64,000 bases of DNA from Pseudomonas sp. IAC-BECa141 (lineage in GTDB: Bacteria > Pseudomonadota > Gammaproteobacteria > Pseudomonadales > Pseudomonadaceae). Both the position numbers and the translations under genes were made by a program. Each line of letters opens with the position of its first letter. Position 1 is the stretch's first letter. The DNA lies in NCBI RefSeq assembly GCF_020544405.1, contig NZ_CP065410.1, positions 6,105,501-6,169,500 on the forward strand, in the 5' to 3' direction. The notes beneath the pieces were generated by a model. It saw only the letters and a program-made list of their open reading frames with translations. It did not search any database and was not told the origin of the DNA. Positions 8,231 to 16,729 of this stretch are shown here, one piece after another.

Positions 8231-9139
8231 TCAGGAAGATTGTGCGGCACCGCCTTCCAGCTTGCGCCACAACAACCGCACATTGGCCTTGCGCACCAGC
8301 GCACAGCGGTAGAGGCGAATCTCCAGTGGCACATGCCATTGCGGACCACCGCAGATCACCAGTTCGCCCCGGGCCAGTTCGTTCCGCACACTCAACTGCG
8401 GAACCCAGGCAATGCCGAGGCCTTCCAGGGCCATGCTTTTAAGGCTGTCAGCCATGGCGGTTTCATAGATGGTGGTGAAGCGCAGCTGACGCTGGCGCAG
8501 CAAACCGTTTACCGAACGCCCGAGAAACGCCCCGGCGCTGTACGCCAGCAACGGCACACTGCCCTCGCCTTCCAGATCGAACAGCGGTTTGCCGTTGGCA
8601 TCCGCCGCACACACAGGAAGCATTTCGGTGTGGCCCAGGTGCAGCGACGGGAAGATTTCCGGGTCCATCTGCATGGCCGCGTCCGGGTCATAGAAGGCCA
8701 GCATCAGATCGCAGCCACCTTCACGCAGCGCGTGCACTGCGTCGCCGACGTTGGTCGCCACCAGCCGCGTGGCGATGTTCAGGCCTTCGTTGCGCAGTTG
8801 CGCGATCCAGCGCGGGAAAAAACCGAGGGCCAGCGAGTGCGCCGCCGCGACCTGGATCACTTCGCCCTGCCCGCCTTCCAGATGATGAAGATGGCGCAGC
8901 ACTTCACCGAGCTGCTCGACCACGGTGCGCGCGGTCACCAGGAACAGTTGCCCCGCCGCTGTCAGCTCGACCGGCGTACGCGAGCGGTTGACCAGCGTCA
9001 GCCCGAGCGCCGCTTCCAGGCTGCGGATCCGCCGACTGAAGGCCGGCTGGGTCACGAAGCGCCGTTCGGCCGCCTGCGAGAAGCTGCGGGTGGCGGCCAG
9101 AGCACTGAAGTCCTCGAGCCATTTGCTTTCCAGATTCAT
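8231..9139 (-). CDS. LysR-family transcriptional regulator
   Basis: A 302-residue LysR regulator. The N-terminal winged HTH includes FSALAATRSFSQAAERRFVTQPAFSRRIRSLE (about residues 8-40, written here in part), and a periplasmic-binding-protein-like effector domain follows from about residue 90. It is divergent from aspA with a 180-bp shared promoter region, so control of aspartate catabolism is the natural inference. I start it at ATG 9139 because MNLESKWLEDF is the family-like beginning; an upstream ATG at 9163 would add eight residues. Its own terminator lies downstream. Confidence 0.9.
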   Translation of the reverse strand: MNLESKWLEDFSALAATRSFSQAAERRFVTQPAFSRRIRSLEAALGLTLVNRSRTPVELTAAGQLFLVTARTVVEQLGEVLRHLHHLEGGQGEVIQVAAAHSLALGFFPRWIAQLRNEGLNIATRLVATNVGDAVHALREGGCDLMLAFYDPDAAMQMDPEIFPSLHLGHTEMLPVCAADANGKPLFDLEGEGSVPLLAYSAGAFLGRSVNGLLRQRQLRFTTIYETAMADSLKSMALEGLGIAWVPQLSVRNELARGELVICGGPQWHVPLEIRLYRCALVRKANVRLLWRKLEGGAAQSS

Positions 9140-9319
9140 CACGTCCTCCCGGACACGCACCAAAACGGGTCACACGTCTGCCGCGCACGCGGCGTCACAC
9201 GGGCATTATGCCGAATGTGCATAGGGCAGTGTTTAACAGCATTGGCCCAAAAACTCCCACAAGCCTAGCATTCGCAGCGTTCCGGCACAGACCGGGTCCA
9301 TATCGAGATGATTTCTATC

Positions 9320-10744
9320 ATGTCCTCCGCTGCATCATTCCGCACAGAAAACGACCTGCTTGGCGCCCTCGAAGTCCCTGCTCAAGCGTATTACGGCATC
9401 CAGACCCTGCGAGCGGTGAACAACTTCCGCCTCTCCGGCGTTCCGATTTCGCACTACCCGAAGCTGGTTGTCGGTCTGGCGATGGTCAAACAGGCCGCCG
9501 CTGACGCCAACCGTGAGCTGGGCCACCTGAGCGAAGCCAAGCACGCTGCCATCAGCGAAGCCTGTGCACGTCTGATCCGCGGTGATTTCCACGAAGAGTT
9601 CGTGGTCGACATGATTCAAGGTGGCGCCGGTACCTCCACCAACATGAACGCCAACGAAGTGATCGCCAACATCGCGCTGGAAGCGATGGGTCACCAGAAG
9701 GGCGAGTACCAGTACCTGCACCCGAACGACGACGTGAACATGGCGCAGTCGACCAACGACGCCTACCCGACCGCAATCCGTCTGGGTCTGCTGCTGGGTC
9801 ACGACGCGCTGCTGGCCAGCCTCGACAGCCTGATTCAGGCATTCGCGGCCAAGGGTGAAGAGTTCAACCACGTCCTGAAGATGGGTCGTACCCAGCTGCA
9901 AGACGCCGTGCCGATGACTTTGGGTCAAGAGTTCCGCGCCTTCGCCACCACCATGAGCGAAGACCTGGCCCGTCTGAAGACACTGGCTCCGGAAGTCCTG
10001 ACCGAAGTGAACCTGGGCGGCACCGCGATCGGCACCGGCATCAACGCCGACCCGCGCTATCAGGCCCTGGCCGTAAAGCGTCTGGCGCTGATCAGTGGTC
10101 AGCCGCTGGTTCCAGCCGCCGACCTGATCGAAGCCACCTCCGACATGGGCGCCTTCGTGCTGTTCTCCGGCATGCTCAAGCGCACCGCGGTCAAGCTGTC
10201 GAAGATCTGCAACGACCTGCGTCTGCTGTCCAGCGGCCCGCGCACCGGCATCAACGAAATCAACCTGCCGGCGCGTCAGCCAGGCAGCTCGATCATGCCA
10301 GGCAAGGTCAACCCGGTCATCCCGGAAGCCGTGAACCAGGTGGCCTTCCAGGTCATCGGTAACGATCTGGCGCTGACCATGGCAGCCGAAGGCGGCCAAC
10401 TGCAACTGAACGTGATGGAGCCACTGATCGCTTTCAAGATCCTCGACTCGATCCGTCTGCTGCAACGCGCCATGGACATGCTGCGCGAGCACTGCATCGT
10501 CGGCATCACCGCCAACGAAGCGCGCTGCCGTGAACTGGTCGAACACTCGATCGGTCTGGTCACCGCACTGAACCCGTACATCGGCTACAAAAACGCCACC
10601 CGCATCGCCCGTATCGCCCTTGAAAGCGGCCGCGGCGTGCTGGAACTGGTGCGCGAAGAAGGTCTGCTCGACGAAGCCATGCTCGCCGACATCCTGCGCC
10701 CGGAAAACATGATTGCTCCGCGTCTGGTGCCTCTGAAGGCCTGA
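9320..10744 (+). CDS. aspA: Aspartate ammonia-lyase
   Basis: The 474-residue enzyme deaminates L-aspartate to fumarate and ammonia in the cytoplasm. It carries the fumarase/aspartase superfamily signature GSSIMPGKVNP (residues near 320, with the catalytic Ser loop), the GGAGTSTNMNANEVIAN block and GRTQLQDAVPMTLGQEF with substrate-binding Thr. N-terminal ENDLLGALEVPAQAYYG is typical. I favour ATG 9320 (MSSAASF) over ATG 9308, since MISI is not family-like. Together with the symporter and asparaginase downstream it makes an Asn/Asp utilisation neighbourhood. Confidence 0.97.
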   Translation: MSSAASFRTENDLLGALEVPAQAYYGIQTLRAVNNFRLSGVPISHYPKLVVGLAMVKQAAADANRELGHLSEAKHAAISEACARLIRGDFHEEFVVDMIQGGAGTSTNMNANEVIANIALEAMGHQKGEYQYLHPNDDVNMAQSTNDAYPTAIRLGLLLGHDALLASLDSLIQAFAAKGEEFNHVLKMGRTQLQDAVPMTLGQEFRAFATTMSEDLARLKTLAPEVLTEVNLGGTAIGTGINADPRYQALAVKRLALISGQPLVPAADLIEATSDMGAFVLFSGMLKRTAVKLSKICNDLRLLSSGPRTGINEINLPARQPGSSIMPGKVNPVIPEAVNQVAFQVIGNDLALTMAAEGGQLQLNVMEPLIAFKILDSIRLLQRAMDMLREHCIVGITANEARCRELVEHSIGLVTALNPYIGYKNATRIARIALESGRGVLELVREEGLLDEAMLADILRPENMIAPRLVPLKA

Positions 10745-10807
10745 TCCGACGCGTTACTTGTAGCACCGCTCACCAGGTCGAGGGACTAGACACCTCTCAC
10801 CTTTTGA

Positions 10808-10841
10808 GGGCTTGGGGAGCATTCCCCGAGCCCTTTTTTTT
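10808..10841 (+). terminator. Rho-independent terminator after aspA
   Basis: GGGCTTGGGG and CCCCGAGCCC arms around AGCATT are followed by eight Ts, about 65 bp after the aspA stop. The architecture is canonical. Confidence 0.94.
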
Positions 10842-11186
10842 AACTGTTTGAACCTGAGAACCGTATGTATGGAAGCTGGCCGCAAACCGGCTCCCAGACA
10901 AGCCCGACGCCGGTAACGTCGGGTGTTTCAAAGCTTCGTTTCGTCGCTTGCACCACAACCGTGCAGACGGGCGCCGCACTGATCGGTATAGTGCCGCCCC
11001 TCTTCGCGTGAGCGGTCGTCGGTAACGAGGCCATAACCCATGCGAAACCCGAACTAATAACAAACCCGCGATATGGATCCGGGACGAAACCCTCGCCTCG
11101 CCCGTTGTGCCGCGCGCACACCGGTGTAACGCGATGTTTCCGACCATCCAGCATTTGCTTACACAATAAACAGCGAGGAAAAATCC
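10842..11186 (+). promoter_or_regulatory. Long untranslated/promoter region before the symporter gene
   Basis: About 345 bp without a credible coding frame. It contains a 7-bp hairpin (CCCGACG/CGTCGGG near 10901-10921) and ends in a good ribosome-binding site (AGCGAGGAAAAATCC) before ATG 11187. A strong sigma70 promoter was not obvious. A structured leader or small RNA here is possible but unproven. Confidence 0.4.
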
Positions 11187-12632
11187 ATGCTCGAAGTCAT
11201 CAACGACTTCCTCTCAGGGAAAGTACTGATCGTGCTCATTGTCGGGCTCGGTAGCTACTTCACGATTCGCTCGCGTTTCGTTCAATTGCGCCACTTCTTC
11301 CACATGTTCGCGGTGTTCCGCGACAGCCTCAAAGGCAACGCCGGGCAGCTCAGTTCGTTCCAGGCCCTGATGCTCAGCCTTGCCGGCCGCGTCGGTGCGG
11401 GCAACATCGCCGGTGTCGGCATCGCCGTGACCCTCGGTGGTCCGGGTGCGGTGTTCTGGATGTGGGTGACCGCTCTGGTCGGCATGTCCAGCAGCTTCTT
11501 CGAATGCACCCTGGCCCAGGTCTACAAGCGCGCCGACGGCGACGGTCTGTACCGTGGCGGTCCGGCTTACTACATCCAGCACGGCCTGAAACTCAAAGGC
11601 ATGGCGGTGGTGTTCTCGATTCTGCTGCTGGTCACCTACGGCTTCGCCTTCATCGGCCTGCAGTCCTACACCGTGACCCACTCGCTGCAAAACGCCTTTG
11701 CCTTTGACCCGCAACACACCGGCATCGTCCTGGCTGTGCTGCTGGCCATTACCTTCATCGGTGGCATCAAGCGTATTGCCTCGGTGTCCGACCTGCTGGT
11801 ACCGATCAAGACCCTGGCCTACATCGGCGTGACCCTGTACGTGATCGGCACCCAGATCGAACACGTGCCAGCCATGCTGGAAACCATCTTCAAGAGTGCC
11901 TTCGGCCTCGACCCGGCTTTCGGCGGCCTGCTTGGCAGCGCCATCGTCATGGGCGTGAAGCGTGGCGTATTCGCCAACGAAGCCGGTCTGGGCAGTGCGC
12001 CGAACGTCGCCGCCGTGGCCGCCGTGAAGCACCCTGGCGCTCAAGGCGTGGTTCAGGCGTTCAGCGTGTTCCTCGATACTTTCGTGATCTGCACCTGCAC
12101 CGCGCTGCTGATCCTGCTGTCGGGCTTCTACACCCCGGGGTTCGAAGGTGACGGCATCGTCCTGACCCAGAACTCGCTGGCCGCCGTGGTCGGTGACTGG
12201 GGCCGCCTGTTCGTCAGCGTCGCGCTGTCGCTGTTCGTCTTTACTTGCATCCTCTACAACTACTATCTGGGCGAAAACAGCCTGCAATTCCTCACCCGCA
12301 ACCGCGCTGTGCTGATGACGTTCCGCGGTCTGGTGCTGGCGCTGGTGGTCTGGGGTTCGATGCAGGATCTGTCGACCGTGTTCGCCTTCGCCGACATCAC
12401 CATGACCTGCCTGGCCTTCGTCAACCTGATGGCCCTGGCCATGCTGTTCAAGGTCGGCATGCGCGTGATGCGCGACTACGATGCGCAGCGCCGCGCCGGC
12501 GTCGACCAACCAGTGTTCGACTCCAGCAAGTTCAGCGACCTGGATCTGGACCTCAAAGCCTGGCCTGCCAATCCGTCGGCCGACACCCAGGCCAACACTC
12601 AGCCGCAAGGCATCCCGGCAGCGCAACGCTGA
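11187..12632 (+). CDS. Alanine/glycine:cation symporter (AgcS/DagA family)
   Basis: A 481-residue sodium-coupled amino-acid transporter of the inner membrane. Family features are the N-terminal LSSFQALMLSLAGRVGAGNIAGVGIAVTLGG region (amino-acid-binding unwound helix; quoted in part), GPGAVFWMWVTALVGM, and VKRGVFANEAGLGSAPN, the most conserved AgcS motif. About 10-11 hydrophobic helices are visible, followed by a hydrophilic Gln/Pro-rich C-terminal tail. The start is set by AGCGAGGAAAAATCC before the ATG. Its place between aspA and asparaginase suggests import of small neutral or amide amino acids, but the family usually takes Ala/Gly/D-Ser. Confidence 0.94.
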   Translation: MLEVINDFLSGKVLIVLIVGLGSYFTIRSRFVQLRHFFHMFAVFRDSLKGNAGQLSSFQALMLSLAGRVGAGNIAGVGIAVTLGGPGAVFWMWVTALVGMSSSFFECTLAQVYKRADGDGLYRGGPAYYIQHGLKLKGMAVVFSILLLVTYGFAFIGLQSYTVTHSLQNAFAFDPQHTGIVLAVLLAITFIGGIKRIASVSDLLVPIKTLAYIGVTLYVIGTQIEHVPAMLETIFKSAFGLDPAFGGLLGSAIVMGVKRGVFANEAGLGSAPNVAAVAAVKHPGAQGVVQAFSVFLDTFVICTCTALLILLSGFYTPGFEGDGIVLTQNSLAAVVGDWGRLFVSVALSLFVFTCILYNYYLGENSLQFLTRNRAVLMTFRGLVLALVVWGSMQDLSTVFAFADITMTCLAFVNLMALAMLFKVGMRVMRDYDAQRRAGVDQPVFDSSKFSDLDLDLKAWPANPSADTQANTQPQGIPAAQR

Positions 12633-12731
12633 TCGGGTAAAAACCGGGCGCAGCTCTTGCGCCCGGCGTGACACAGGCAGCGGTCGGCGTCATGCTCGAC
12701 CGCCTGCTGTCCTCGCTCAGGAGAACTCCCC

Positions 12732-13736
12732 ATGAATTCCTCGACCTACCCTGCCGCCCAGCACGTCATGGTGCTGTACACCGGTGGCACCATCGGCATG
12801 CAAGCCAGCGCCAATGGCCTGGCCCCGGCCTCCGGTTTCGAAGCGCGGATGCGCGACTACCTGCGCAGCCAGCCTGAGCTGGTGGTGCCGCAGTGGCGCT
12901 TTCGCGAGATGTCGCCGCTGATCGACAGCGCCAACATGACCCCGGCCTACTGGCAGCAACTGCGCGAAGCGGTGGTCGACGCCGTTGATGTGCAGGGCTG
13001 CGACAGTGTGCTGATCCTGCATGGCACCGACACCCTGGCCTACAGCGCCGCCGCCATGAGCTTCCAGTTGCTCGGCCTGCATGCCCGTGTGTGTTTCACC
13101 GGTTCGATGCTGCCGGCCGGCGTCACCGACAGCGACGCCTGGGAAAACCTCAGCGGCGCGCTGGTCGCCCTCGGCCAGGGCCTGGCGCCGGGCGTGCATC
13201 TGTATTTCCACGGCGAACTGCTGGCCCCGACCCGTTGCGCAAAAGTGCGCAGCTTCGGCCGTCATCCGTTCAAACGTCTGGAGCGTCAGGGCGGTGGCGT
13301 GAAAGCCACTTCCCTGCCGGCCGCGCTGAACTACAACCAGCCGAAGCAACTGGCCAGGGTTGCCGTGCTGCCGCTGTTCCCGGGCATCGGCGCCGAGATC
13401 ATCGACGGCCTGCTCGACAGCGGCATCCAGGGTCTGGTGCTGGAGTGCTACGGCAGCGGCACCGGACCGAGCGATAACCCGGCGTTCCTGGCCAGCCTTG
13501 ATCGGGCGCGCAATAACGGCGTGGTCGTGGTTGCGGTTACGCAGTGCCATGAGGGCGGTGTGGAGCTGGATGTCTACGAAGCCGGCAGCCGTCTGCGCGG
13601 GGTTGGCGTGTTGTCCGGCGGCGGGATGACCCGTGAGGCGGCATTCGGCAAGTTGAATGCATTGCTCGGCGCAGGGCTGGATGTCGCGCAGGTTCGCCGG
13701 TTGATGGAACTGGACTTGTGCGGGGAGCTGCTCTGA
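12732..13736 (+). CDS. ansA: L-asparaginase, cytoplasmic AnsA type
   Basis: A 334-residue asparaginase releasing aspartate and ammonia. The two catalytic signatures are present: VLYTGGTIGM (first Thr nucleophile, about residue 17) and ILHGTDTLAYSAAAMSF (second Thr with Asp, about residue 98). The CFTGSMLPAGVTDSDAWENL segment supplies substrate contacts. There is no signal peptide, so it is the cytoplasmic type. A strong ribosome-binding site (TCAGGAGAACTCCCC) precedes the ATG. It lies 99 bp after the symporter gene with a T-less hairpin between, so co-transcription is plausible; its product feeds AspA encoded nearby. Confidence 0.92.
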   Translation: MNSSTYPAAQHVMVLYTGGTIGMQASANGLAPASGFEARMRDYLRSQPELVVPQWRFREMSPLIDSANMTPAYWQQLREAVVDAVDVQGCDSVLILHGTDTLAYSAAAMSFQLLGLHARVCFTGSMLPAGVTDSDAWENLSGALVALGQGLAPGVHLYFHGELLAPTRCAKVRSFGRHPFKRLERQGGGVKATSLPAALNYNQPKQLARVAVLPLFPGIGAEIIDGLLDSGIQGLVLECYGSGTGPSDNPAFLASLDRARNNGVVVVAVTQCHEGGVELDVYEAGSRLRGVGVLSGGGMTREAAFGKLNALLGAGLDVAQVRRLMELDLCGELL

Positions 13737-13770
13737 GTAACACAGACCTGCGATCTGATGCCTGAAACAA

Positions 13771-13796
13771 GCAGGCCCTCCCCAGGGAGAGCCTGC
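13771..13796 (-). terminator. Hairpin between convergent genes
   Basis: GCAGGC-CTCCC and GGGAG-GCCTGC arms form a tight hairpin. On the minus strand TTGTTTC follows, so it best fits as a terminator of the small gene at 13805-14209. It may also slow transcripts coming from asparaginase. Confidence 0.6.
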
Positions 13797-13804
13797 ACCA
13801 ACAA

Positions 13805-14209
13805 TTACTCTTCAGCCAAATCAAAACTTCCCGCAAACTTCCTTTTTCCATTGTCGAAATCAACACTGACGATACCTTTGAACGCCATCCACGGAAACCC
13901 CGTTACACGCTCCAGCTTTACTGTCCCTACCCCATCGAGATACAAAACATCGTCCGTCGTAATCTCGAAATGTGCGTGCTCCGGAATTTTAACTTCCGTG
14001 CCCAGGTATTCTTGTTTTACCAGCAGCGTGATTTTGTTCTTGAAACTTTGGCCGTCATAGTCAGCAAACACTAGAGCAACGCCTTCTTTATCGAGGCGCA
14101 ATCCAGGTAGCGCAAAGTTCCCACCATCCAAAAGCCCTCTGATCATGCCCTTCGGCAAGGAAGCCGCTGAAGATCGGGTGTTGTTGACCTGCGAACCATT
14201 GTTATCCAT
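13805..14209 (-). CDS. Hypothetical protein, AT-rich orphan
   Basis: I do not recognise this 134-residue protein. It has no signal peptide or membrane helix. The composition is mixed, with beta-rich stretches (GNFALPGLRLDKEGVALVF, then VKIPEHAHFEITTDDVLYLD and GVGTVKLERVTGFPW), which suggests a compact all-beta fold. Its base composition looks much lower in GC than its neighbours and it is bordered by a 360-bp AT-rich stretch, so recent acquisition is likely. It is convergent with asparaginase and divergent from the AraC gene. Confidence 0.65.
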   Translation of the reverse strand: MDNNGSQVNNTRSSAASLPKGMIRGLLDGGNFALPGLRLDKEGVALVFADYDGQSFKNKITLLVKQEYLGTEVKIPEHAHFEITTDDVLYLDGVGTVKLERVTGFPWMAFKGIVSVDFDNGKRKFAGSFDLAEE

Positions 14210-14572
14210 AGCCGTTCTCCGAAATTTATTGGAACCTCAAAACAACAAGTGCACTTACAATCGAAACTAGCAACAGACCCACTGGCAGTCAAATATCAAC
14301 ACGACAAATAAAAAAATGTTTTCAATCAGCCAATATAACTGACGAACGGCAGCGTTTTCGCGAAAAACCTGTCAACTTTGACAGTTGTCGAATGATTGTT
14401 TTTATTTTAAGTTTTAAGTGCCAACAGCAATAACTTTAACTTAACCGAAGAATAAAACTTCAGTTATCAACATCGACAAGTTATTAACCGGGCCATCGCT
14501 TGATTAATGCAGGCATGCTGGCGGCACACAATTTGCTCATTGTTCCGGTATCCCCAAGGCTGGAAGTCTTCG
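14210..14572. promoter_or_regulatory. AT-rich divergent intergenic region
   Basis: This 363-bp region separates the orphan gene from the AraC regulator and holds no coding frame I can support. It is markedly AT-rich for this genome. It contains a near-consensus promoter, described separately, and a 16-bp palindrome CTGTCAA-CT-TTGACAG at 14369-14384 that overlaps its -35 element. Confidence 0.6.
14378..14406 (+). promoter_or_regulatory. Candidate sigma70 promoter with palindrome at -35
   Basis: TTGACA (14378-14383), a 17-bp spacer and TTTATT (14401-14406) make a near-consensus promoter reading toward the AraC gene. The -35 hexamer is the right arm of the palindrome CTGTCAA/TTGACAG, a natural place for a repressor or autoregulator. 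Confidence 0.6.
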
Positions 14573-15571
14573 ATGCTCCACTCCCACCTCACCACCCTCA
14601 ACGCCGTCGCCCTGGTGCTCAACACCTTCAAGGATCAAGGCCTGTCCAGCGAAGCGCTGCTGGCCGGCAGCGGTATCAGCGCGGCGGATCTGAGCCGGGC
14701 CGACACCCGCATCACCACCAATCAGGAGATGCAGGTCTGCGCCAACGCGGTCGCGCTCAAGCACGACATTGGCCTGGAACTGGGCCGGCGCATGCATGTT
14801 TCCTGCTACGGCATCCTCGGTTACGCGCTGCTGACCTGTGCCACCTTCGGTGACGCTTTGCGGCTGGCGATCCGTTATCCGGCGCTGCTGGGAACACTTT
14901 TCGAACTGAGCCTGGAAGACGACGGCGAGCGCGTCTGGTTCGTCGCCGCCGATTACCGCGAGAGCCCGGCAATGGCGGTGTTCAATGCCGAGTTCTGTCT
15001 GGTGTCGCTGAAAGTCATCTGCGATGACTTGCTCGGTCATCCGCTACCGCTGCTCGCCACCCGCTTCGAGCACACCGCGCCAGATTATCGCGACAGCTAC
15101 GCCGAACACTTCAAGGCACCTGTGCACTTCGGCGCCAAGGACAATGCTTTCGCCTTCGACCGGCGCTGGCTCGACCAACCGCTGCCGCTGGCCGACATCA
15201 TCACCCACCAGGCCATGGCCGAGCGCTGCCGCAAGCAGAACACCGAGTTCACCGGTCGTCAGGCGTGGCTGGGGCGGATCCGTCAGTTGCTCAGCGCGCA
15301 ACTCAACGCCGCACCGGGGCTGGAAGGTCTGGCGCAGCAGATGAACTGCTCGCCGCGTACCTTGCGCCGGCATCTGAAGGACATGGGTTGCAGTTATCAG
15401 GAACTGCTCGACGAACTGCGTTTCGAGCGAGCCAAACAGATGCTGTGCGAGGACCAGTTGCCGATCTACCGCATCGCCGAAACCCTGGGTTTCAGCGAAA
15501 CCGCGAGCTTCCGCCATGCGTTCGTGCGCTGGAGCGGCGTGGCGCCGAGTCAGTTCCGTCCACACGGTTAA
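14573..15571 (+). CDS. AraC-family regulator (ArgR/OruR-like, DUF-type N-domain)
   Basis: A 332-residue regulator. The N-terminal Arabinose_bd-like domain (about residues 20-200) contains LELGRRMHVSCYGILGYALLTC, and the C-terminal double HTH (about residues 230-330) contains GLEGLAQQMNCSPRTLRRHL and PIYRIAETLGFSETASFRHAFVRWSG. This architecture is common for regulators of amino-acid and polyamine catabolism. I start at ATG 14573 (GGAAG seven bases upstream); the frame opens earlier at 14507. It precedes aphA on the same strand with a 132-bp gap holding direct repeats, so it probably activates the polyamine genes. Confidence 0.9.
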   Translation: MLHSHLTTLNAVALVLNTFKDQGLSSEALLAGSGISAADLSRADTRITTNQEMQVCANAVALKHDIGLELGRRMHVSCYGILGYALLTCATFGDALRLAIRYPALLGTLFELSLEDDGERVWFVAADYRESPAMAVFNAEFCLVSLKVICDDLLGHPLPLLATRFEHTAPDYRDSYAEHFKAPVHFGAKDNAFAFDRRWLDQPLPLADIITHQAMAERCRKQNTEFTGRQAWLGRIRQLLSAQLNAAPGLEGLAQQMNCSPRTLRRHLKDMGCSYQELLDELRFERAKQMLCEDQLPIYRIAETLGFSETASFRHAFVRWSGVAPSQFRPHG

Positions 15572-15600
15572 ACCGTCCAGGGGCGATATCAGGTCAGCAT

Positions 15601-15628
15601 TTTTGGCCACATCGATCCCCTTTTGGCC
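15601..15628 (+). promoter_or_regulatory. Direct repeats TTTTGGCC, candidate AraC operator
   Basis: TTTTGGCC occurs at 15601-15608 and again at 15621-15628, exactly 20 bp apart on the same strand, about 75 bp before aphA. AraC proteins typically bind direct half-sites two helical turns apart. The assignment to the adjacent regulator is inference. Confidence 0.5.
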
Positions 15629-15703
15629 TCTCTGGCCGTTCTCCGATTCGCTCCGCGCCGCAACACTGGGATCAACCGAATCAGCCCCTGCGGAGAACAA
15701 CAA

Positions 15704-16729
15704 ATGCTGACGATCTACTCTGACGATCACCACCTGCACCATGGCCGCTGCGAATTGATCGACGGGCAACTCAAGCCTTGCTTCGAGATGCCGTCGCGCG
15801 CCGACCACGTGCTGCAACGGGTAAAACATCAAAACCTCGGCCCGGTCGAGGCGCCGAAGGATTTCGGCCTCGGGCCGATCGAGCGCATCCACAGCCGCGA
15901 CTACCTCGACTTCTTCAAAGGCGCCTGGGCGCGCTGGACCGAATTCAACACCGACGGCGACTTGCTGCCTTACACCTGGCCGGCGCGCACCTTGCGCCAG
16001 GTCAAACCGACCAGCCTGCACGGCCAGCTCGGCTATTACAGCTTCGACGGCGGCGCACCGATCACCGCCGGTACCTGGCAAGCCGCCTACAGCGCAGCCC
16101 AAGTGGCGTTGACCGCTCAAGCGGAAATCCAGCGCGGCGCCCGTGGCGCCTTCGCCCTGTGCCGTCCGCCGGGACACCACGCCGCCGGCGATTTGATGGG
16201 CGGTTATTGCTACCTCAACAACGCCGCCATCGCCGCGCAGGCTTTCCTTGATCAGGGCCACAAGAAGGTCGCGATCCTCGACGTCGACTACCACCACGGC
16301 AATGGCACCCAATCGATTTTTTATGAGCGTAGCGACGTGCTGTTCACCTCGATCCACGGCCACCCGGAAGCGGAGTTCCCGTTCTTCCTCGGCTACGAAG
16401 ACGAGCGCGGCGAAGGCGCCGGTGAAGGCTTCAACTTCAACTATCCGCTGCCGGCCGGTTCCGGCTGGGATGTCTGGAGCGCGGCGCTGGATCAGGCCTG
16501 CCAGGAGATCGACAACTACGGCGCCGACATCATCGTCGTGTCGCTGGGCGTCGACACCTTCAAGGACGACCCGATCTCGCAGTTCAAGCTCGACAGCCCC
16601 GATTACCTGGCGATGGGCAAGCGCATCGCGGCTCTCGGCAAACCGACCCTGTTCGTCATGGAAGGTGGCTACGCGGTGGAAGAAATCGGCATCAACGCGG
16701 TGAACGTGCTTGAAGGTTTCGAACAATGA
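15704..16729 (+). CDS. aphA: Acetylpolyamine amidohydrolase (HDAC superfamily)
   Basis: A 341-residue zinc hydrolase that deacetylates acetylated polyamines such as acetylputrescine. Residue positions agree with the characterised Mycoplana enzyme: His158-His159 (CRPPGHHAAG), zinc ligands Asp195 and His197 (DVDYHHGNG), third ligand Asp284 (LGVDTF) and Tyr323 (GGYAVEE). The long insert around residues 75-120 is typical of the dimeric polyamine deacetylases. GGAG precedes the ATG at 15704; the frame is open to 15623. It overlaps the next gene by 4 bp (ATGA), so uptake and deacetylation are translationally coupled. Confidence 0.93.
   Translation: MLTIYSDDHHLHHGRCELIDGQLKPCFEMPSRADHVLQRVKHQNLGPVEAPKDFGLGPIERIHSRDYLDFFKGAWARWTEFNTDGDLLPYTWPARTLRQVKPTSLHGQLGYYSFDGGAPITAGTWQAAYSAAQVALTAQAEIQRGARGAFALCRPPGHHAAGDLMGGYCYLNNAAIAAQAFLDQGHKKVAILDVDYHHGNGTQSIFYERSDVLFTSIHGHPEAEFPFFLGYEDERGEGAGEGFNFNYPLPAGSGWDVWSAALDQACQEIDNYGADIIVVSLGVDTFKDDPISQFKLDSPDYLAMGKRIAALGKPTLFVMEGGYAVEEIGINAVNVLEGFEQ

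Noticed and set aside
15044..16726. 560-codon open frame opposite the AraC gene and aphA
   Set aside because: Spans two unrelated real genes on the other strand and has antisense-like composition.
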